A stretch of DNA of 64,000 nucleotides, from assembly GCF_024642105.1 (NCBI RefSeq), contig NZ_JAHEBT010000004.1, forward strand, positions 1 to 64,000, read 5' to 3'. The notes under the pieces are model-generated. The model was not told the DNA's origin. It was given only the letters and a program-made list of their open reading frames with translations, and did no database searches. This document shows, piece by piece, positions 59,613 through 64,000 of this stretch; the stretch's first letter is position 1; each line of letters starts with the position of its first letter. The translations under genes were made by a program, and so were the position numbers. Origin of the DNA: Flavobacterium sp. Its GTDB lineage: Bacteria; Bacteroidota; Bacteroidia; Flavobacteriales; Flavobacteriaceae.

Positions 59613-61091
59613 TTAATAGGCTTTTGCAAATAACACTCTACCAGCAGATTCCGATCCTGTAAAAACACATTTCCCTTGCTCTTCTACTCTATCTAAAGGA
59701 ATACAACGGATAGTTGCCTTAGTCAAATCCTTAATTTTTTCTTCTGTTTCTGGAGTACCATCCCAATGTGCTGAAATAAATCCACCTTTATTTTCTAATA
59801 CCTCTTTAAATTCTTCAAAAGAATTTACTTCGGTAATATGATTTTGTCTGTAATCGAATGCGCGTTGGAACAAATCATTCTGAATCGTTTCTAATAAGTC
59901 ATTGATATAATTTACAATTCCGTCTTTTGAAACCACTTCTTTACTTAAAGTATTTCTTCTTGCTACTTCAAAAGTACCGTTTTCTAAATCTTTTGGCCCC
60001 ACAGCAATACGAACTGGCACTCCTTTTAATTCCCATTCAGCAAATTTGAATCCTGGTTTCTGAGTAGTTCTGTTATCAAACTTCACTGAAATTTTCAACT
60101 TTTTGAATTGAACCATCAAATCATTCACTACCGAAGTAATTTTCTCTAGCTCTTCATCTGACTTATATATAGGAACAATTACTACTTGAATTGGAGCTAA
60201 GTTTGGAGGTAAAACTAAACCATTATCATCCGAATGGGTCATTACCAAAGCTCCCATCAATCGAGTTGAAACTCCCCAAGAAGTTCCCCAAACATATTCT
60301 TGTTTTCCTTCGGCATTAGCAAACTTAACATCAAACGCTTTAGCGAAATTTTGACCTAAAAAGTGAGAAGTTCCCGCTTGCAACGCCTTACCATCTTGCA
60401 TTAAAGCTTCAATACAATACGTCTCATCAGCTCCTGCAAAACGTTCGGTCTCTGTTTTCAATCCTTTTACAACCGGAATCGCCATAAAATCTTGAACAAA
60501 ATCAGCGTACACATTCATCATTTTTTCTGACTCCTCAATGGCTTCTTGACGTGTAGCGTGAGCTGTATGCCCTTCTTGCCATAAAAATTCGGCAGTTCTT
60601 AAAAACAAACGCGTTCTCATTTCCCAACGAACTACATTTGCCCATTGATTAATCAATAACGGCAAATCGCGATACGACTGTACCCAACCTTTATAAGTTG
60701 ACCAAATAATGGCCTCACTTGTAGGACGAACAATTAATTCTTCTTCTAATTTAGCATTAGGATCTACCATTAGTTTTCCAGGGCGACTTTCATCTGCTTT
60801 CAATCTATAATGAGTAACGATAGCACATTCTTTAGCAAACCCCTCTGCATTAGTTTCTTCAGCCTCAAACATACTTTTAGGAACAAATAAAGGAAAGTAC
60901 GCATTTTGATGTCCTGTTTCTTTAAACATTCGATCTAATTCTGCTTGCATTTTTTCCCAAATTGCATAGCCGTAGGGTTTGATTACCATACATCCTCTAA
61001 CTCCTGAATTTTCGGCTAAATCAGCTTTAACAACTAGCTCATTATACCATTTTGAATAATCTTCTGATCGTGTAGTAAGGTTCTTACTCAT
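59613..61091 (-). CDS. proS: Prolyl-tRNA synthetase (archaeal/eukaryal-like type)
   Basis: Charges tRNA-Pro. 492 aa, the short ProS type without the bacterial editing domain, as usual in Bacteroidota. Class II motifs: motif 2 [34 protein letters not shown] (about 144-178), motif 3 [31 protein letters not shown] (about 268-298). The N-terminal [35 protein letters not shown] is also typical. A C-terminal domain ends with GRVLFAKAY (the final Tyr is conserved in this type). It diverges from the lipoprotein gene; the 102-bp gap holds both promoters. Confidence 0.96.
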   Translation of the reverse strand: MSKNLTTRSEDYSKWYNELVVKADLAENSGVRGCMVIKPYGYAIWEKMQAELDRMFKETGHQNAYFPLFVPKSMFEAEETNAEGFAKECAIVTHYRLKADESRPGKLMVDPNAKLEEELIVRPTSEAIIWSTYKGWVQSYRDLPLLINQWANVVRWEMRTRLFLRTAEFLWQEGHTAHATRQEAIEESEKMMNVYADFVQDFMAIPVVKGLKTETERFAGADETYCIEALMQDGKALQAGTSHFLGQNFAKAFDVKFANAEGKQEYVWGTSWGVSTRLMGALVMTHSDDNGLVLPPNLAPIQVVIVPIYKSDEELEKITSVVNDLMVQFKKLKISVKFDNRTTQKPGFKFAEWELKGVPVRIAVGPKDLENGTFEVARRNTLSKEVVSKDGIVNYINDLLETIQNDLFQRAFDYRQNHITEVNSFEEFKEVLENKGGFISAHWDGTPETEEKIKDLTKATIRCIPLDRVEEQGKCVFTGSESAGRVLFAKAY

Positions 61092-61145
61092 ATTATATAG
61101 TTTGGCACAAATTTTGTTTTCTTCATTATTAACTCAATAGTTTGG

Positions 61146-61153
61146 CAAAACTA
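61146..61153 (-). promoter_or_regulatory. -7 element of proS (TAGTTTTG)
   Basis: The minus strand reads TAGTTTTG; predicted leader about 50 nt to the proS ATG. It overlaps the region of the divergent promoter. Confidence 0.45.
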
Positions 61154-61155
61154 AC

Positions 61156-61163
61156 TATTTTTG
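61156..61163 (+). promoter_or_regulatory. -7 element of the lipoprotein gene (TATTTTTG)
   Basis: TATTTTTG, with a predicted leader of about 26 nt to ATG 61194. It lies back to back with the proS -7 element. Confidence 0.5.
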
Positions 61164-61193
61164 TAATGTGCAACAATAAAAAAACCTACAGAT

Positions 61194-62171
61194 ATGAAAA
61201 CTAATTTTATTTCTTTCCCAAAGCCCTCTCTTAATTCCATAATTGGTTTTTTAAGCATTTTTGCTGTAACTTCTTGCGGTTCGTACCAAAATAGTTCGTA
61301 TTACGATACTGATGGTATTTACGGTACTACTGATTCTAAAATTCAGAGAAGAGTCATTCCTAACGAATCAGCAACAGCCTACCAAAATTACTTTAGTTCA
61401 CTACAAGATGCCAATGATAGCACTGCTATTTTTACAGATGTAGATAATTACAACAACTATAACAGTCAAGCTAACCAACAAAACAGCTCAAGCTATGCTA
61501 GTTGGGGAAGCAACTCACAAGACATAAACATTAACTATTACCCAAGCAATTGGGGATTATCTTTTGGATTTGGATATCCTTATTATAACTACGGATGGGG
61601 GAATTCATACTACGGTTGGAATTCACCTTACGGTTATTGGAACAATCCTTACTATGGATGGGGGTATTTAGATTACTATGGCTACAATTATTATCCTATT
61701 TACGGATGGGGATATTCAGGTTATAACTATAATTACGGGGCAACATACAGAGGCACAAACTATTCTCATAACAGTAGCCGAAGAGGATCCAACTATAACA
61801 ATAATGCAAATCCTTCTGCAAATTACATCGGAAGAACATCACTTCAAAACACCTCTGAAAATTCTATCAGAAATACCTATAACCGAAGTAGCTCAACACC
61901 TACTTTCGGCAGGAATTCAATTAACACCCAAAACCAAAATTTTCTGAACAATAACATCGGTAGATCAAGAGTAAATTCAACTAATAACAACTCTACTCCT
62001 ACACGAACTTACAACCGAACCAATAATGATACTAGTCCATCTAGGTCTTATACTCCTACTAATAATGACAACTACTCTCCTTCTCGATCTTCTTCGGACT
62101 CCAGCTATGGGCGTTCTAGTAGTGGCAGCTCTTATGGAGGAGGTGGTGGTGGAAGAAGAGGCGGAAGATAA
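61194..62171 (+). CDS. Tyr/Asn/Gly/Ser-rich lipoprotein
   Basis: 325-aa predicted lipoprotein: signal segment with lipobox FAVTSCGS and cysteine at 28. After an acidic region with YYDTDGIYGT, residues about 115-200 are an aromatic low-complexity stretch (WGNSYYGWNSPYGYWNNPYYGWGY and YNYYPIYGWGYSGYNYNYG). Residues about 200-325 are Asn/Ser/Arg-rich (TNNNSTPTRTYNRTNNDTSPSRSYTP) and end in SSYGGGGGGRRGGR. Bacteroidota homologues exist next to proS and are sometimes named vitellogenin-like, without functional meaning. The composition suggests a surface or amyloid-like material, which is inference. It is followed after 52 bp by the porin gene. Confidence 0.78.
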   Translation: MKTNFISFPKPSLNSIIGFLSIFAVTSCGSYQNSSYYDTDGIYGTTDSKIQRRVIPNESATAYQNYFSSLQDANDSTAIFTDVDNYNNYNSQANQQNSSSYASWGSNSQDININYYPSNWGLSFGFGYPYYNYGWGNSYYGWNSPYGYWNNPYYGWGYLDYYGYNYYPIYGWGYSGYNYNYGATYRGTNYSHNSSRRGSNYNNNANPSANYIGRTSLQNTSENSIRNTYNRSSSTPTFGRNSINTQNQNFLNNNIGRSRVNSTNNNSTPTRTYNRTNNDTSPSRSYTPTNNDNYSPSRSSSDSSYGRSSSGSSYGGGGGGRRGGR

Positions 62172-62223
62172 TCCAATTACACCTACTAAGAATTTAATCA
62201 ATAGAAATCTCAAACCTTATATC

Positions 62224-63726
62224 ATGAAAAAATACATATTCCTTATATTAATTTCATTTTCTGTGAGTCAGCTTCGCGCACAAGAAATCAGAGACGCATT
62301 GCGTTACGCACAAGACAACACCAACGGAACAGCACGTTTTAGAGCTATGAGTGGCGCTTTTGGAGCACTTGGTGGTGATTTATCTGCTATTAATGTAAAT
62401 CCTGCAGGTTCTGTAATTTTTGCTAACAATCAACTTGGATTTACTTTAAATAACACTTCCATAACAAACAATGCAACCTATTTTGGAGATACAACAAAAG
62501 AAACCGACAATTCATTTGATTTGAATCAAGCGGGAGGTGTTTTTGTTTTTAAAAATCAAAACAGCTCAAGTAATTGGAAAAAGTTTTCTATCGCTATCAA
62601 TTTTGAAAATACAAATAACTTAAACAATTCTATTTTTTCTGCTGGAACCAATCCAACACATTCAATTGATTCTTATTTCTTATCGTATGCTAATGGAATC
62701 CCTTTGAGTGTTTTAGAGAACTCTTATTATGAAGATTTAGGTCATGCCGCACAGCAAGCCTTTTTGGGCTACCAAGCTTATGTGATCAACCCTGCAAGTA
62801 CTAATTCAACGAATACAGTTTATAATTCTAATATACCATCAGGAGGTAATTACTACCACGAAAATACTATTACAGCAAAAGGATATAACGGAAAATTATC
62901 TTTTAATGCTGCTACTTCCTACAAAGACAAATTATATATTGGGTTTAACTTAAATTCACATTTTGTAGATTTTAGACAATCTTCTCGGTTTTATGAAGAC
63001 AATAATGCTCCGCTAACTTCAAACTATACAATTTCACGAGTGCAATTTGATAATGATTTGTACACTTATGGTACTGGCTTTTCTTTTCAATTTGGAACAA
63101 TTGCCAAGATTACCAATGAATTACGATTAGGATTAGCTTACGAATCGCCTACATGGTACAGACTTAACGACGAACTTACACAACAACTTGTAGGTGTTAG
63201 CGCCAACACTTCAGGTGAATTAGCTCCTGATGTAGTAAATCCAAATATAACCAATTATTACGAACCATATAAATTACAAACTCCCAGTAAATGGACTGGA
63301 AGTATGGCGTATGTTTTTGGCAAGAAAGGACTGATCAGTTTTGACTATGTTATAAAAGATTATAGCAGCACCCAATTCAAGCCATCAAACGATTCCTATT
63401 ATAGAGGATTAAACAGCAACCTTACTAATTTATTAGACAAAACTAATGAGTTACGAATTGGAGCCGAATACAAAATACAAGCTTGGAGCCTACGATCAGG
63501 ATACCGCAAAGAACAAAACCCGTATAAAAACAAAACTACTATTGGAGATGCAACAGGATATTCAGGAGGAATCGGATATAATTTTGGAGGAACTAAACTT
63601 GACCTTTCCTATGCTACATTCAAAAGAGATACCAAACAAGGATTCTTTGAACAAGGACTTACTGATGGTGCAGCTATCAACACAAAAAACAGCACAGTCA
63701 CGTTGACTCTTTTGTTTGAATTATAA
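62224..63726 (+). CDS. OmpP1/FadL/TodX-family outer-membrane protein
   Basis: 500-aa outer-membrane beta-barrel for uptake of hydrophobic molecules. Signal peptide about 1-21 (IFLILISFSVSQLRAQ). The N-terminal FadL-type segment is seen as ALRYAQDNTNGTARFRAMSGAFGALGGDLSAINVNPAGSVIFANNQLGFTLN (about 24-76), including the NPAG motif. The rest alternates beta strands and ends in TLTLLFEL with an aromatic-type C-terminus. The substrate is unknown; related proteins in Flavobacteria are often called hemin receptors without proof. The start at 62224 follows the lipoprotein gene closely; the open frame upstream (from 62026) overlaps that gene and is not used. Confidence 0.9.
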   Translation: MKKYIFLILISFSVSQLRAQEIRDALRYAQDNTNGTARFRAMSGAFGALGGDLSAINVNPAGSVIFANNQLGFTLNNTSITNNATYFGDTTKETDNSFDLNQAGGVFVFKNQNSSSNWKKFSIAINFENTNNLNNSIFSAGTNPTHSIDSYFLSYANGIPLSVLENSYYEDLGHAAQQAFLGYQAYVINPASTNSTNTVYNSNIPSGGNYYHENTITAKGYNGKLSFNAATSYKDKLYIGFNLNSHFVDFRQSSRFYEDNNAPLTSNYTISRVQFDNDLYTYGTGFSFQFGTIAKITNELRLGLAYESPTWYRLNDELTQQLVGVSANTSGELAPDVVNPNITNYYEPYKLQTPSKWTGSMAYVFGKKGLISFDYVIKDYSSTQFKPSNDSYYRGLNSNLTNLLDKTNELRIGAEYKIQAWSLRSGYRKEQNPYKNKTTIGDATGYSGGIGYNFGGTKLDLSYATFKRDTKQGFFEQGLTDGAAINTKNSTVTLTLLFEL

Positions 63727-63750
63727 ACGATAGAAAATAAAAACTCAATA

Positions 63751-63785
63751 AAACATCTTGTACTGAAAAACAAGGTGTTTTTTTT
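63751..63785 (+). terminator. Terminator after the porin gene
   Basis: AAACATCTTGT and ACAAGGTGTTT form an 11-bp stem (one G-U pair) followed by a long run of T. Confidence 0.85.
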
Positions 63786-63876
63786 AGCCCTGATGGAAGC
63801 GGCATCCTTTTAAAGCTTCTATCCTTCAAAAGGCTGGAAGCTTTAAAAGATAGAGCGGACAGCGGGAGTAAACGCC
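63786..63876 (+). ncRNA. Putative structured RNA upstream of rimO
   Basis: The segment folds by eye into a long hairpin: a 12-bp perfect stem TTTTAAAGCTTC / GAAGCTTTAAAA (63808-63819 / 63837-63848), crowned by CCTTcaaAAGG, and below it a purine-rich internal loop (GATGGAAGCGG against GATAGAGCGGAC) closed by CCC/GGG. It has G+C-rich conserved-looking flanks AGCCCTGATGGAAGCGG and GAGCGGACAGCGGGAG. This looks like a conserved flavobacterial RNA motif (possibly the reported Flavo-1 class), but I cannot confirm the class. It is followed by the rimO promoter. Confidence 0.65.
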
Positions 63877-63917
63877 ATAAAAAGCCAAAAGATTTGTGCT
63901 CCTAAAAATAAAAAACG

Positions 63918-63925
63918 TAATTTTG
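63918..63925 (+). promoter_or_regulatory. -7 element of rimO (TAATTTTG)
   Basis: TAATTTTG with TTG at 63894-63896 and a 21-bp spacer; predicted leader about 28 nt to ATG 63958. Confidence 0.55.
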
Positions 63926-63957
63926 CCCACCTTTCAAACTATTGAAAGTTTACTACT

Positions 63958-64000
63958 ATGAGAACGAAATCTTTAAAGAAAAATAAAATCAACGTGATTA
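63958..64000 (+). CDS. rimO: Start of RimO (S12 methylthiotransferase), cut by the window edge
   Basis: Only 14 codons are visible: MRTKSLKKNKINVI. From memory, Bacteroidota RimO proteins begin this way before the radical-SAM methylthiotransferase domain (ITLGCSKN...), so the call rests on a short match. RimO adds a methylthio group to an aspartate of ribosomal protein uS12. A -7 element lies about 40 bp upstream. Confidence 0.6.
   Translation, partial: MRTKSLKKNKINVI

Noticed and set aside
62026..62223. Longer N-terminus for the porin gene
   Set aside because: The added 66 residues overlap the lipoprotein gene in another frame and precede a perfect signal peptide starting at 62224.

Overview
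The window looks like a chromosomal segment of a Flavobacterium-type bacterium (Bacteroidota, Flavobacteriia). The reasons are: AT-rich DNA; promoters of the Bacteroidota form (TTG, then TAnnTTTG close to the start); three type IX secretion (T9SS) proteins with type B C-terminal sorting domains; a fused CcoN-CcoO oxidase subunit; DUF5606; and gene neighbourhoods such as pyrE / SRPBCC / birA / rsfS / ftsH / cdsA / psd. No prophage, CRISPR array, integrase or transposase was found. Species cannot be named from sequence alone.

Layout. 0-12 kb: exported M14 peptidase, NUDIX hydrolase, pyrE, SRPBCC protein, birA, rsfS, ftsH, LUD protein, the phospholipid genes cdsA and psd, an acyl-CoA-binding protein, a lipoprotein superoxide dismutase and an exported alpha-amylase. 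12-20 kb: OstA-like outer-membrane protein, class III aminotransferase, TPR protein, aroE, DUF349 protein, hemN. 21-31 kb: a complete cbb3 oxidase locus (ccoI; ccoS-ccoNO-ccoQ-ccoP-ccoG-ccoH-TauE/SafE-DUF465) beside a divergent Crp/Fnr regulator. 30-35 kb: mazG, DUF5606, def, mqo, ruvX on the minus strand, then dapD. 35-39 kb: a small glycan set (GT2, UDP-galactopyranose mutase, DUF4422). 39-47 kb: tsaC-like gene, cca bracketed by two inverted-repeat-bounded passenger genes (GxxExxY and four-helix bundle), ctaA, CDP-alcohol phosphatidyltransferase, acetyltransferase, TnpR-passenger-like protein, nucleoid-associated protein. 47-57 kb: one conserved unknown and three large secreted T9SS proteins. 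57-64 kb: typA, rpsT, two identical tRNA-Glu genes, proS, a Tyr/Asn/Gly-rich lipoprotein, an OmpP1/FadL porin, a probable structured RNA and the first codons of rimO.

How the genes work together. The clearest regulatory story is a low-oxygen regulon. The palindrome ATGAYA-WW-TRTCAT lies upstream of hemN, of the cco structural operon and between ccoI and the fnr-type gene. In the first three cases its centre is exactly 29.5 bp from the first base of the -7 element, the geometry of class II activation. Oxygen-independent heme synthesis, copper loading, the high-affinity oxidase and their regulator therefore appear to share one switch.

The most unusual structures are (i) two unrelated small genes, each enclosed by long inverted repeats, directly upstream and downstream of cca; (ii) a 72-82 bp palindromic element with TGTCA/TGACA ends, present three times and always between convergent genes; (iii) several promoters whose -7 box sits exactly 4 nt before an ATG, predicting leaderless mRNAs; and (iv) a hairpin-rich conserved-looking RNA before rimO. 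No stretch over about 300 bp is empty; the longest gap without a protein gene (59184-59612) holds the two tRNAs and their promoter.
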